64,000 bases of DNA from Candidatus Gastranaerophilales bacterium (GTDB taxonomy: Bacteria; Cyanobacteriota; Vampirovibrionia; Gastranaerophilales; Gastranaerophilaceae): the NCBI GenBank assembly GCA_944324345.1, contig CALUVT010000001.1:434001-498000 (forward strand), given 5' to 3'. A program made the position numbers and the translations under genes. Positions 1-8,341 of this stretch are shown here, one piece after another (the stretch's first letter is position 1; every line of letters starts with the position of its first letter). The notes below the pieces were generated by a model. It did not search any database, had not been told where the DNA came from, and worked only from the letters and a program-made list of their open reading frames with translations.

Positions 1-1
1 T

Positions 2-352
2 GTAGATCACGATAAACAAAGAGTTTCTTTAAGTTTAAAAAATCTTGAACCTGATCCATGGGTCGAAGCCGAGAAACAAATTAATGAAGGTGACAAAGTT
101 GAAGGAACGATTACCAGAATTAAACATTTTGGGGCGTTCGTGGAGGTTTTCCCTGGAGTAGAAGCTTTGTTACCGCATGCTGAAGTTGTTGAACTTCAAA
201 ACCAAAAGGATTGTATTCTTCAAGTCGGAGATAAGATTGATACATTTATTTTAAAATTTAATCCGGCAGACAAGCGTATTGCTTTGACTGTAAACCCTGA
301 TAGGTTTGAGTCAAAAGATTCAGAGGTAGAAGATTCTGAAGCTGATGAATAA
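2..352 (+). CDS. rpsA: 30S ribosomal protein S1 (C-terminal part)
   Basis: This is the 3' end of a gene that begins before the window; the frame is open from base 2 to the TAA at 350-352. The translated part ends one S1 RNA-binding repeat (DHDKQRVSLSLKN, the typical closing strand) and contains a second nearly whole one, starting GDKVEGTITRIKHFGAFVE. It finishes in an acidic tail rich in Glu, Asp and Ser. S1 binds mRNA on the 30S subunit and helps initiation. Several S1-repeat proteins look alike at this level (S1, RNA-binding Tex or polynucleotide phosphorylase tails), so S1 is the best but not the only reading. A strong terminator follows directly, so this is the last gene of its transcript. 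Confidence 0.75.
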   Translation, partial: VDHDKQRVSLSLKNLEPDPWVEAEKQINEGDKVEGTITRIKHFGAFVEVFPGVEALLPHAEVVELQNQKDCILQVGDKIDTFILKFNPADKRIALTVNPDRFESKDSEVEDSEADE

Positions 353-370
353 GTAAAAATTTCAGATATA

Positions 371-402
371 AAATGGGGGGAAGTTTTCCCCCCATTTTTT
401 TT
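371..402 (+). terminator. Rho-independent terminator after the S1-like gene
   Basis: A GC stem (ATGGGGGG paired with CCCCCCAT) with a short loop is followed by a run of T. It lies 18 bases after the stop codon. Confidence 0.9.
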
Positions 403-497
403 ATGAAATTTTTTAAAATTACTCATTCAAATGAATGATTTTTCAAGTAAAAGCATATATTTATTTTAATTAATACCGTATAATTTTTTTAGAAATA

Positions 498-525
498 TTG
501 ACTTTCATAAAAATGTCATTATAAA
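498..525 (+). promoter_or_regulatory. Sigma-70-type promoter for the coiled-coil protein gene at 569
   Basis: TTGACT (498-503), a 16-base spacer and TATAAA (520-525), about 40 bases before the start codon. A second TATAAT at 479-484 may be an additional -10 element. Confidence 0.6.
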
Positions 526-568
526 AAAACTGTAAGGTAGAATTATAACATGAAGGAGAATGACCATT

Positions 569-1819
569 ATGGGTATGGCAGCTTCGCAGGCAAGGTATTT
601 AGGCTTAACAGCAAGAAAAACAAATGTAGAATATGAAGGACAACAGATAAATCAAGCTCGTACGGCTCTAGCAAATCAAAGTGCCAATGCATTTAACGAG
701 TTACTTGCTTTAGAGGTTCCAACATCTCCAAGTACTCAGGATTATACAACTGTTCAATATTCATATCAAGATGGAACATATGGTGAAACTATTACCAGTA
801 TGACTCCAATAAGTGATGACCCTGATTATAATTATTTAGTTACTCACTATCATAATGCTGATGTATACACAGGGATTCAGACAAAACGTTCAAATCCTCA
901 AGTTGTTTTGGGAACTTCCGTTGCGGAAAATACTTTGGCTCAAGGGGATATTACTTATGATCCTGCTCAAGGAACTTACAGTGTAAATGGTACTGTTCTT
1001 GAGACTTACGATCCCATGTCAGAAGAACAGAGAAATAATTTTGAGAGAATTTGTCAAGATTATGCTGATTTAGCAAATGAAGATCCTGCTAACATTTTTA
1101 CATATACTGATGCAAATGGTGTAATGAATTTTACTACGAAAGATCAGTTGGATAACGCTATTGCAGGAACAGCTGATGCAACAACTTATTCTGTGAACTC
1201 AGGTGTACCAACTTACGTAGGTAACTGCGAATTGTCTGCTTATGATGAAACTGATCCAGAGCAAAAACTGGCTTATGACAAGATATGTGAGCAATTCCCT
1301 GATGAAAATTTTGCATCATCTGACAGTATTTACACTTGGGAATATCAAGGTAGAAGATATTTTGCAAGTTTGGAAGATTTAACGGCGTCAGCAATATCAG
1401 GACCTGATCCGACCCAGCCTACAGAAAATCAAAATAAATTAATATCTTATTATGCCGAGAATGTTGAGACAAAGATTGAAAGAACTCAAAAAGCATTTGT
1501 AGATTTTGATGAATCAGGAAGAGCTCAAAGTATAAGGTTTGAAGATTCTACTGCGACATTTGCGGTTAATACTGAAACTGTTACTGATGATAATGCTTAT
1601 CAAGATGCAATGAATCAGTATAATTATGATATGCAAGTTTATGAAAAGAAGATAGCAGATATTAATGCAAAAACTGAAAAAATTCAGGAAGAAGATAGAA
1701 CTCTGGAATTGCGTTTGAGACAGCTTGACACCGAACAGGAAGCTTTACAAACTGAAATGGAAGCTGTAAAGAAAGTAATTGATAAAAATATTGAGTCTAC
1801 CTTCAAAACTTTTGAATAG
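569..1819 (+). CDS. Lineage-specific protein with conserved helical ends and variable middle
   Basis: I do not recognise a named family. The start at 569 (MGMAASQARYLGL) is preferred over the ATG at 560 because the AAGGAG at 553-558 is 10 bases from 569 but only 1 base from 560. The product has 416 residues. The first 50 or so residues look helical and Gln/Asn/Ala-rich, the middle 270 are acidic, Thr/Tyr-rich and probably beta-structured, and the last 75 form a strong coiled coil ending IDKNIESTF. No signal peptide or membrane segment is visible. The same start (MG..SQ.R.L.L) and end (IDKNI..SF) occur in the 108-residue protein at 3131, so the middle looks like an insertion between shared ends. 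The layout recalls flagellin or hook proteins, which pair N- and C-terminal helices around a variable region; export by the flagellar apparatus is only a guess. Confidence 0.6.
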   Translation: MGMAASQARYLGLTARKTNVEYEGQQINQARTALANQSANAFNELLALEVPTSPSTQDYTTVQYSYQDGTYGETITSMTPISDDPDYNYLVTHYHNADVYTGIQTKRSNPQVVLGTSVAENTLAQGDITYDPAQGTYSVNGTVLETYDPMSEEQRNNFERICQDYADLANEDPANIFTYTDANGVMNFTTKDQLDNAIAGTADATTYSVNSGVPTYVGNCELSAYDETDPEQKLAYDKICEQFPDENFASSDSIYTWEYQGRRYFASLEDLTASAISGPDPTQPTENQNKLISYYAENVETKIERTQKAFVDFDESGRAQSIRFEDSTATFAVNTETVTDDNAYQDAMNQYNYDMQVYEKKIADINAKTEKIQEEDRTLELRLRQLDTEQEALQTEMEAVKKVIDKNIESTFKTFE

Positions 1820-1845
1820 TATAATTAAAGCGATAAGAGGTTCAG

Positions 1846-2664
1846 ATGTCTTATAAAAATGACAGTTATTTAGTGATAGCAAATAAATTTAGTTCAGCAA
1901 GTGGAGATGCAAAGGCTCAGTTGTGGGAAACTTATGATCAACTTCGAGACTTGACTGTTTCTGGTAATGGTTTGGGTTCGGGATTTGGTATGACGGGAGG
2001 TTTCTTGTACAACCTTGCAAGCTTACTTGCTCCATCATCATTTGCGACGGTATTTGGTGCGTCGGATGCAATGAATATACCTGGAACTTCTTATGCATCG
2101 AGTTTTAGCGGTGGTTCTTCTTACGGGATTGACTCGCTTTATAATTACTCGGGTTTTCCAAACGGTGCTGCTCCTATATCTTGGGGTTTAAGCGGTTATG
2201 CAACTGGCGGTGCATCTTCAATTGTCAGCGGTTGGGGAACTGATACCGGTGTTGCCACAGGTTATGCTTCCGGTATTGGTGGAATTGCCGATGTTGCAAG
2301 TGCCGCAGGTTATGGACTTGGTGCTGTTAACGGTTACGGATTTTCTATGAAGAATTTAGTTCTTCCCGTTGCAGGTGTTATTTCCGGATGGGGTGGAATT
2401 ATGCAGGCTGCTGCTCCGTATTTAGGTGAATACGGTTTACCTGCACTTGTAATGGGTAATTTGATGCAAGGTACTTCATCTGCTGCTCTTGCAGCCTATC
2501 AAAATGTTACTGGAAACATTACGGCGAATGCTGATACAATTCTTTCTAATAAGGTTAGAAATATTGAAACTGTTTGCAAAATGCTTGATACCCAAGGGGA
2601 TGTTGTTAAAAAGATGTTGAAAGAATCCATTGAAGGTGACAGCAAAGCTATTCAAAACTTGTAA
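1846..2664 (+). CDS. Glycine/alanine/serine-rich protein of unknown function
   Basis: The product has 272 residues. The first 40 are ordinary and soluble (MSYKNDSYLVIANKF), residues 40-220 are very rich in Gly, Ala, Ser and Tyr with weakly hydrophobic stretches, and the last 60 form an amphipathic helical tail ending in a VVKKMLKESIEGDSKAIQNL-type helix. There is no cleavable signal peptide. It lies 26 bases after the coiled-coil protein gene and before a terminator, so the two are probably one transcript, suggesting a shared structure or export route. The Gly-rich core could be a surface or filament-like material, but nothing proves this and no family is recognised. Confidence 0.55.
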   Translation: MSYKNDSYLVIANKFSSASGDAKAQLWETYDQLRDLTVSGNGLGSGFGMTGGFLYNLASLLAPSSFATVFGASDAMNIPGTSYASSFSGGSSYGIDSLYNYSGFPNGAAPISWGLSGYATGGASSIVSGWGTDTGVATGYASGIGGIADVASAAGYGLGAVNGYGFSMKNLVLPVAGVISGWGGIMQAAAPYLGEYGLPALVMGNLMQGTSSAALAAYQNVTGNITANADTILSNKVRNIETVCKMLDTQGDVVKKMLKESIEGDSKAIQNL

Positions 2665-2686
2665 AATTATTTTACAAGTTTTTTAT
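2656..2686 (+). terminator. Rho-independent terminator overlapping a stop codon
   Basis: A perfect 11-bp stem (AACTTGTAAAA with TTTTACAAGTT, 3-base loop) followed by T residues. The gene's own stop codon lies inside the left arm. Confidence 0.8.
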
Positions 2687-2770
2687 TTCATTAAAGTTTT
2701 TATTAAAATATCCGTAATAAAGAAGGTGAATAAAAATACTTTAGGCTGCAAATAGTTAAGACATGTTAAG

Positions 2771-2798
2771 CAAATATTTACAAACATGGCAATATTTG
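2771..2798. promoter_or_regulatory. Inverted repeat, candidate operator
   Basis: CAAATATT and AATATTTG form a perfect 8-bp inverted repeat with a 12-base spacer, 50 bases before the gene at 2848. The centre-to-centre distance of 20 bases (about two DNA turns) would suit a dimeric regulator, but such AT repeats also arise by chance here. Confidence 0.3.
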
Positions 2799-2847
2799 TC
2801 CTTAAATTGTTTTAGTATACATGTAGGTCTAAAGTGTAAGGAGAAAA

Positions 2848-3120
2848 ATGCTTCGTGATACTTTAGAGATGAATATAAAAAGACTCTTTGATTTCTTGAT
2901 ATATTCAAAAAACTTTCTAATAAGAAAGAACCCTATAAAAGCAATGACGAATTCATTTGTCGAAAGTTTGAAAGAATTCTTGACAATGAATAAGAAACGA
3001 AAGATGGCACAGTATAGATTAAATTACCACCGCCATCAGTTTCAAAAAATGGAACAGTTGATTGCCGAAAATAATCAACACATGTTTTTAAGGGGTAGTC
3101 ACCTCAACGAAACAAGATAA
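2848..3120 (+). CDS. Small basic protein of unknown function
   Basis: The product has 90 residues, is rich in Lys, Arg, Asn and Met, and has a predicted helical, weakly coiled-coil second half (KKRKMAQYRLNYHRHQFQKMEQL). AAGGAG 5 bases before the ATG supports the start. It has no signal peptide, clear membrane helix or recognised domain. The next gene begins 10 bases after its stop, so they form an operon with the helical protein at 3131. The charge pattern and partner suggest a small partner or chaperone for the coiled-coil proteins of this cluster; that is inference from position only. Confidence 0.55.
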   Translation: MLRDTLEMNIKRLFDFLIYSKNFLIRKNPIKAMTNSFVESLKEFLTMNKKRKMAQYRLNYHRHQFQKMEQLIAENNQHMFLRGSHLNETR

Positions 3121-3130
3121 GGGAAAAAAA

Positions 3131-3457
3131 ATGGGATTAGTCAACTCACAGATTAGGTTATTATTTCTTCAACAGACCAGATTGGATCTGGAGTATAAGA
3201 TAATGTTGATTACCCAGGCTAAGATGGGTTTGTCAAAAGCGTCCAGTGATTTGATGGAAGTTGGAAATGATTTTGATCCTGATTCTCCAACAACAAAAAT
3301 GCTTCAACAACGACAGGCCAAATTAAAAGTTCTTGAACAGAAATTAGATGCTCAAATGCTTCAATATCAATCACGACTTAAGATGGTTGATGCTGAATAT
3401 CAATCTTGTCAGGGTATGATAGACAAAAATATTCAAACATCTTTTACATATAGATAA
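3131..3457 (+). CDS. Short all-helical coiled-coil protein, paralogue of the 569 gene product
   Basis: The product has 108 residues and is almost wholly helical. It begins MGLVNSQIRLLFLQQ and ends MIDKNIQTSFTYR. The corresponding ends of the 569 product begin MGMAASQARYLGLTA and end VIDKNIESTFKTF, and both share a Q..LD...Q pattern in the final coiled coil. The short protein lacks the 270-residue middle. It therefore looks like the minimal form of the family. No catalytic motif, signal peptide or membrane segment is seen. It is the second gene of a two-gene transcript with 2848 and is followed by a bidirectional terminator. Confidence 0.6.
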   Translation: MGLVNSQIRLLFLQQTRLDLEYKIMLITQAKMGLSKASSDLMEVGNDFDPDSPTTKMLQQRQAKLKVLEQKLDAQMLQYQSRLKMVDAEYQSCQGMIDKNIQTSFTYR

Positions 3458-3490
3458 AAAAATCGGTTAGAAATAACCGATTTTTTTTAA
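3455..3490. terminator. Bidirectional terminator
   Basis: AATCGGTTA and TAACCGATT form a 9-bp stem with a GAAA-type loop, with A residues on the left and T residues on the right. It can end both the + strand transcript and the converging - strand gene at 3513-4124. Confidence 0.9.
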
Positions 3491-3512
3491 CATTTTCACT
3501 AAAATAATTTAA

Positions 3513-4124
3513 CTATATATTTGTTTGAATGAAAAGACTAATTATATCATTTAGTGCTGCGTATTGTTTTTGGAATTTTTGTGATTGTCTTTCAAGCAAG
3601 CCAATTTGTTTTTTATATTCCATAATAGAAGCCTGACACTCTCTTGAAGAGTTATTCAAACTTTCTTGCACTTGTTGAGCTTCTTGAAGTACATTCTTCA
3701 TTGAAATTCCTAATGCTTCCATTGTTTGTCTAATAATTTGTGCTCCGGTTTGTTTTGACACACCTGCCGGAAGTTGAGTTATCAACTGCTTTAAAACTGC
3801 TATATTGGTCGGAATTTCAAAATTGTCCAGATCCGAATCTCCAATCGTAGAAGAAGGTGTAAATGTCATGGTATCATTTACATTATATTGAGCTTGGTTC
3901 TCGATTCCATTATCGAAGTGTAAATTCAAGTCCTCTTGGTTATTATATTCGGAAGAATTGTTATCTTGGTCTTCATGTACAAATTCAATATCAGAACTGT
4001 TGTTTGGAAGACTATCTTCATCAGCAGGATTTTCGACTACACTTTGAATTTCAATATCAGATTGCTGTTTGAGAGCTTCCACAATCTTTTTGCCCACGCC
4101 TTCTGTAATTCTGTTGCTTACCAT
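3513..4124 (-). CDS. Acidic low-complexity protein with C-terminal coiled coil
   Basis: The product has 203 residues. Residues 1-25 look helical (VGKKIVEALKQ), 26-100 are disordered and very rich in Asp, Glu, Asn, Ser and Gln, and 105-200 form helices ending in a coiled coil (KKQIGLLERQSQKFQKQY). There is no signal peptide or membrane segment. It converges on the coiled-coil gene cluster and shares its terminator, but has its own promoter on the other strand. No family is recognised. The fold resembles adaptor or scaffold proteins with an acidic linker; no activity can be assigned. Confidence 0.55.
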   Translation of the reverse strand: MVSNRITEGVGKKIVEALKQQSDIEIQSVVENPADEDSLPNNSSDIEFVHEDQDNNSSEYNNQEDLNLHFDNGIENQAQYNVNDTMTFTPSSTIGDSDLDNFEIPTNIAVLKQLITQLPAGVSKQTGAQIIRQTMEALGISMKNVLQEAQQVQESLNNSSRECQASIMEYKKQIGLLERQSQKFQKQYAALNDIISLFIQTNI

Positions 4125-4290
4125 TATCTACCTCTTTCAGAATTGATTATAATATAGCAAAAAAATTATTTCAAGAAATTCACAAAATAGTTACGAAATG
4201 CTAAGAAAACATCAAATTTGAATTAAGATGCTATAATAAGAAAATAGTAGAATAAGAAAGGGGCTTATTATCTGATAAGTTTGGGTAAAA

Positions 4291-5796
4291 ATGAAAAGAC
4301 GTGCGTTTATTAGTGTGTATGACAAAGTAGGATTAATAGATTTTGCAAAAAATTTGGTCGAAAAATTTGATTATGAAATTGTTGCACCGGGAGAAACTCT
4401 TGAGGTTCTGAAAAATGCAGGAATCGAAGTTATTGATGCTGCTGAATTCTCTAATACATCGGGGCTTTTGACGGCAGATTACAACGCCTTAAGTGAAACA
4501 TTGTTAGCTGCAGTTCTTGCAAACAGTAATGATTCAAGGCTTTTAAGTGATTTGGAAAGAGTTGCGATAAAACCTTTTGATATGGTAGTTGTAAATTTAT
4601 GCCCTTTTGAAAAATTAGCACTGGAATCAAGTGATACAGAAGAAGTTATATCGAAAATTGATATTGCAGGGATTACTCTTTTGAGGGCTGGGGCAAAAAA
4701 TTATAAGAATGTTACTGTAATAACTGATAAAATAGACTATTATGTAGCTTTGAATGCTAATGAGTTTGGGAGATTGAAACTTGCGACAAAAGCTTTTTAT
4801 ACAACTTCCAACTATGATAGGGCTGTTTCTTTAATGTTCGCAGAACAATCCGGAGATCAACCTTTTAAGACATTTAGTCTTGAGAAATTAAGAGATTTGC
4901 AATATGGTGAAAATCCTCACCAAAAAGGTGCGGTCTATAAGACTGGCAGGATGGTTGATTATGAAGTAGTCAATGAAAAGGAACTAACTTTTAATAACAT
5001 ATTAAATATTACTGAAGCTGTAAATGTTGTCAGTGAGTTTTATGATGTAAACTGTGTAGCAATTATCAGACATACCAAACCATGCGGTGTTGCTCTCGGG
5101 CGTTCCTTATATGAAGCTTACACAAAAGCTTTTGATTGTGATCCGGTTAGCTCTTTTTATGGGGTGGTTGGTTTTTCCAAACCTGTTGATGAAGAGGTGG
5201 CAAAACATATTAATTCAATGGCTGTCGAAGTTGTTGTGGCTCCGGATTATGACGAAAAAGCTTTGGAACTTTTCAAAGACAATCCTGATATAAAACTTGT
5301 TAAACTGAAAACATCTTTGAAAGAATATAGACGTTTAACAGTTGAAGAAATTATTCTAACTCCATTTGGAGCACTGGTTCAAGACAGTAATAACAGTGAA
5401 TTGGATAAAGATAAATTCAAAGTAGTAACAAGAGAAAAACCTACAGCAGAACAAATTGAAGATGCGGTTTTTGCTTGGAAAGTAGTAAAACATGCTAAGA
5501 CAAATTCCGTAGTAATTGCAAGAGATTTTAAAGCGGTGGCCATAGCTCAGGGGCAAACTAACGCAATTTCTGCGGTAGAAAATGCTTTAAACTACGCCTG
5601 CGACGGGGCAAAAGAGGCTGTATTGGCATCGGATTCTGTGCTAACAGCAGAAGATTGTATCTATTCAGCTGTTCAATCAAGAATTAGTTTGATTATACAA
5701 CCGGGAGGCTCAATTAAAGACCAAAGCCTAATTGATGTTTGTGATAAATACGGTATTGCAATGATTACTACAGGTATAAGAAATTACAGGCAGTAA
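4291..5796 (+). CDS. purH: Bifunctional purine biosynthesis protein PurH, divergent active sites
   Basis: PurH carries out the last two steps of IMP synthesis: formylation of AICAR and ring closure. The 501-residue length and order (MGS-like IMP cyclohydrolase domain about 1-190, AICAR transformylase domain about 195-501) fit. Clear family signatures are YGENPHQ near 205, LTFNNIL near 232, HTKPCGVA at 261-268, IIQPGGSIKD near 469 and GIAMITTGIR near the end. The cyclohydrolase half is unusual: the STGGT loop reads APGET (32-36), the KTLHPK motif is replaced by NALSET (65-70), and the active-site Tyr of VNLYPF is Cys104. D124 and K136 are kept. In the transformylase the usual Lys-His pair reads R260-H261. 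It may be a divergent enzyme or a partly inactive one. It stands alone, ending back-to-back with the next - strand gene. Confidence 0.88.
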   Translation: MKRRAFISVYDKVGLIDFAKNLVEKFDYEIVAPGETLEVLKNAGIEVIDAAEFSNTSGLLTADYNALSETLLAAVLANSNDSRLLSDLERVAIKPFDMVVVNLCPFEKLALESSDTEEVISKIDIAGITLLRAGAKNYKNVTVITDKIDYYVALNANEFGRLKLATKAFYTTSNYDRAVSLMFAEQSGDQPFKTFSLEKLRDLQYGENPHQKGAVYKTGRMVDYEVVNEKELTFNNILNITEAVNVVSEFYDVNCVAIIRHTKPCGVALGRSLYEAYTKAFDCDPVSSFYGVVGFSKPVDEEVAKHINSMAVEVVVAPDYDEKALELFKDNPDIKLVKLKTSLKEYRRLTVEEIILTPFGALVQDSNNSELDKDKFKVVTREKPTAEQIEDAVFAWKVVKHAKTNSVVIARDFKAVAIAQGQTNAISAVENALNYACDGAKEAVLASDSVLTAEDCIYSAVQSRISLIIQPGGSIKDQSLIDVCDKYGIAMITTGIRNYRQ

Positions 5797-6693
5797 TTAT
5801 TTCATATCGGCTTTAATTTTTTCTTCAAGACCTTGGTAGTGATTTAGAACACTTTCAAGGTCTTTGTAAAATAGTTTCTGACCGTGATCATTGATTTTTG
5901 TCAAACAAGGCCCGTCAATAGTTTCGTCTATTTCCGCCGGTTGCGGGATATTATGTTTTACAACTTTAACTTTTGTTCCTTGCAAAACTGCCATAAGCCA
6001 AAACCAGATGTCATCGTTTGTAGGGCAAAGAGTTTTAAATAGGTTTTCGTCTGTAATATCCTTATAAAGAGAGTTCGGAGGATAAATTACACCACCCATG
6101 CCGCAGAGTTTGTTTGCAAATGACGGATAGTTATAATATTTCTTTCCACCTGCTTTAGCCTTAATTTTACCGTTTTTGTAATATATTTTTGTACATCTGT
6201 GACAATGGATGTACTGTGGTTCTTTAAGGTAAGATTTGTATAAAATTTCAAGCATGTTTCTGTCATAGTATATGTCATCATCAACGGTTACTATCAAATC
6301 GTTTGGAAATTCTTTATAGGCTGGGATAAATTTTTTGAATGATTTTATATCTTTGCACCATTTTATAGTAAGTCCGTATTCTTTCAATCGGAGCAACTCT
6401 TTTGGTAAATCTTCTTCTTTATTAGGAAATTCCTCATTGCCCAGCCATAGAATAACCATGTCAGGTTTTAAAGTTTGATCAAGCAGTGAACTGATTGTTT
6501 TGCTTATGTATTTTATTCTTGCAGGAAAAGATGTTAGAGATACTATAACTTTTTGTTCTCTTTTTGTTTCTGTTACGCCTGAAGATTTAATTTCAGCGAG
6601 CTTATAACTTTTACCGGCTCTGTATTCAAATTTTATCCCCAGAATTTTTATAATTCTTCTTTTGCCGATTTTTTCTTTTTCAAAGAATTTCAT
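5797..6693 (-). CDS. GT-A type glycosyltransferase
   Basis: The product has 298 residues. A basic N-terminal 55 residues is followed by a GT-A fold starting KVIVSLTSFPARI, with LLDQTLKPDMVILWL next. The metal/nucleotide-binding motif VTVDDDIYYD is typical of family 2-like transferases that use nucleotide sugars. Further on are HCHRCTK and a short aromatic/acidic segment GPTNDDIWFWL-like (CPTNDDIWFW), probably the acceptor-side Asp pair. It is predicted to be cytoplasmic. The stop codon directly abuts that of purH on the other strand. The TupA-type gene lies 2 bases upstream on the same strand, so the pair probably adds sugars or amino acids to a surface polymer; the substrate cannot be read from sequence. 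Confidence 0.75.
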   Translation of the reverse strand: MKFFEKEKIGKRRIIKILGIKFEYRAGKSYKLAEIKSSGVTETKREQKVIVSLTSFPARIKYISKTISSLLDQTLKPDMVILWLGNEEFPNKEEDLPKELLRLKEYGLTIKWCKDIKSFKKFIPAYKEFPNDLIVTVDDDIYYDRNMLEILYKSYLKEPQYIHCHRCTKIYYKNGKIKAKAGGKKYYNYPSFANKLCGMGGVIYPPNSLYKDITDENLFKTLCPTNDDIWFWLMAVLQGTKVKVVKHNIPQPAEIDETIDGPCLTKINDHGQKLFYKDLESVLNHYQGLEEKIKADMK

Positions 6694-6695
6694 GA

Positions 6696-7613
6696 TTATC
6701 CTTTCTTTTCAGGTAAAGTTAGCATATTACCAAGCTCAAGGTCATATTTTTCCGGTTCAAATTTATCAGTACCACTCATTGATGTAAATGTCATTTCGCC
6801 AAAGTAAATTTTTCCATCGACATTATAAAAATCAACTCTGACAAATGCGAAATCTTTGCACAATATTTTTGCAAGTTCAATCATTTTATCAAGATTTTCC
6901 GGACGTGCTATTGGAGTTTTTGATATAGGATAAGTCATCTTGAACGGTTGAAGATTCCAATCCAGGTCATAAATATTTTTTGTGTGATTTGAATATCTCC
7001 CGCAATCAACCCAAACAAATTTTGGTTCTCCGTTAAAGCACATTATTTTATAGTCATTGAGTTCCCCGTTAGTGTCTTCAATAAATTTTTCAGCTATAAT
7101 TTTGGGCTTTATCCCTTTGTATTGAAGTTCAAGTCCTGCTTTAAATGCGTAATCTCTTGCCATCCACTTGTCAAATTTCTTTTTGGCTTTTGATTTGTCC
7201 AGTTTAGATTTGTCTTTAACAATTATATTCCAATGTGAGCCGTGGTTTGCCTTTAGTACAAATTTTTCGGGAAGTTTGTCGAAGTCTATTTCATCAAAAT
7301 TATTCCAAGCTCCAAGCAAAGGTATTAAATATTCACTGCCTATTTGTTCTTCTATCCATTCTCTAACCAAGTATTTATCCGCGAGTTTAGTTTTTAGGGG
7401 AGAATTGTCATAGAGTTTTAGCCACTGAATTTTTTCATTAAAAGTTTTAGGATTTTCCAGATTTAAATTTTTACCTGTCCTCTTCTTATACCATTGCTTC
7501 AAAATTTTGGGGAAATCTTTTTCATTACGATTTCTTTCAAGTGATAATACATAACCGCCAAATTTAATTCTTAACCCTTCTTTGTATTTTATTCTTTCAA
7601 TAATGTCAAACAT
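6696..7613 (-). CDS. TupA-like ATP-grasp protein
   Basis: The product has 305 residues and matches the TupA-like ATP-grasp layout: an N-terminal WYKKRTGKNLNLENPKTFNEKIQWLK segment (about 40-67), LADKYLVREWI, and a lid segment KFVLKANHGSHWNIIV that normally binds ATP. YKIMCFNGEPKFVWVD and the metal-binding end FVRVDFYNVDGKIYFGEMTF follow. Family members ligate amino acids to surface polysaccharides (TupA in teichuronopeptide) and usually sit in capsule or glycan loci. It is the first gene of a two-gene transcript with the glycosyltransferase 2 bases downstream. The acceptor is unknown. Confidence 0.78.
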   Translation of the reverse strand: MFDIIERIKYKEGLRIKFGGYVLSLERNRNEKDFPKILKQWYKKRTGKNLNLENPKTFNEKIQWLKLYDNSPLKTKLADKYLVREWIEEQIGSEYLIPLLGAWNNFDEIDFDKLPEKFVLKANHGSHWNIIVKDKSKLDKSKAKKKFDKWMARDYAFKAGLELQYKGIKPKIIAEKFIEDTNGELNDYKIMCFNGEPKFVWVDCGRYSNHTKNIYDLDWNLQPFKMTYPISKTPIARPENLDKMIELAKILCKDFAFVRVDFYNVDGKIYFGEMTFTSMSGTDKFEPEKYDLELGNMLTLPEKKG

Positions 7614-7759
7614 CTCTCACCTGCTTAGTTATGCAATTATAGATTGTCAAAAATTCAGTGTCAAGCAAACTTAAAAAAGATTAGACCTAATGTTGCAAGT
7701 GAAAATTTTTGAATGTATTATGTATTTAAGAATTAAGATTTCAAAGAAAGAGGCAGGAT

Positions 7760-8206
7760 ATGGAAATAAAATCATGGGAAGATTACTTTTTAGACTTGGC
7801 TAAGACCTGTGCAAGCAGATCGAATTGTATAAGAGCACAAGTTGGGGCAGTCATTGTAGGCGAAGATAAGAAAATAAAGGCTACAGGTTATAATGGAACA
7901 CCTTCAAAAGTTGAATCTTGCTATGAAAGAGGCGAATGTTACAGGATAAAAAATAAAATTCCATCAGGTACAAGATATGAAACTTGCCGTTCAATCCATG
8001 CTGAGCAGAATGCTATTATCCAAGCAGGTCAAGACAGATGTAAGGGCGCTACAATGTATATTTGGGGACATAATTTTATATGTATTTTGTGTAAGCGTTT
8101 TATTGTCCAATCAGGTATAACAAATGTGGTTTTGCGTAAGGATGAAAATTCTCCGATATTGCATGTTACTGTGGAAGATATCAGACGCGAGCTTGAACAG
8201 GATTAG
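7760..8206 (+). CDS. dCMP deaminase (ComEB-like)
   Basis: It converts dCMP to dUMP, feeding thymidylate synthesis. The product has 148 residues, usual for the family. It has the zinc-dependent deaminase motif H80-A-E82 (SIHAEQNAI), with C108 and C111 as the other ligands; the usual PC..C reads ICILC, so the Pro is replaced. GYNGTP near 43 and the Cys-rich insertion at 54-76 (C54, C60, C76) are typical of dCMP deaminases, where they and a His bind a second zinc. A GAGGCAGG ribosome site precedes the ATG. Prepilin 1 and its leader follow 46 bases downstream and could be read from the same transcript. Confidence 0.88.
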   Translation: MEIKSWEDYFLDLAKTCASRSNCIRAQVGAVIVGEDKKIKATGYNGTPSKVESCYERGECYRIKNKIPSGTRYETCRSIHAEQNAIIQAGQDRCKGATMYIWGHNFICILCKRFIVQSGITNVVLRKDENSPILHVTVEDIRRELEQD

Positions 8207-8252
8207 ATACTAAAAAATTGTTAACAGAGTACAAAAGCAAAAGGAGCAATTT

Positions 8253-8303
8253 ATGAAAAAAGAGAATTTTAGAAACTTCGGGGGGGGGGCACTCAGGGCT
8301 TAA
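8253..8303 (+). CDS. Leader reading frame 1 with G10 tract, upstream of prepilin 1
   Basis: A 16-codon frame, MKKENFRNFGGGALRA, starts at an ATG 6 bases after AAGGAG (8241-8246). Its Gly codons are a run of ten G. At this length it stops at 8301-8303, before prepilin 1. With 11 G (or 8) the frame would run GTQGLTNQSGACKKGSKC and on, without a stop, into the prepilin ATG at 8354, adding 34 residues. The nearly identical leader at 15439 behaves the same way. It could be an independent leader peptide, or the true start of a phase-variable prepilin. Confidence 0.6.
   Translation: MKKENFRNFGGGALRA
8280..8289 (+). repeat. Homopolymer tract G10 (candidate slippage site 1)
   Basis: Ten consecutive G in a very AT-rich region, flanked by TTC and CA. 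The only other runs of ten G or C in the window are at 15466 and 33412, both also upstream of prepilin genes. Tracts of this length commonly vary by replication slippage. Confidence 0.85.
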
Positions 8304-8341
8304 CCAACCAGTCTGGGGCTTGTAAAAAAGGTAGCAAATGC

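Noticed and set aside
220-426. - strand frame over the S1 gene end and terminator
   Set aside because: It runs antisense through a clear coding region and a terminator, with no ribosome site.
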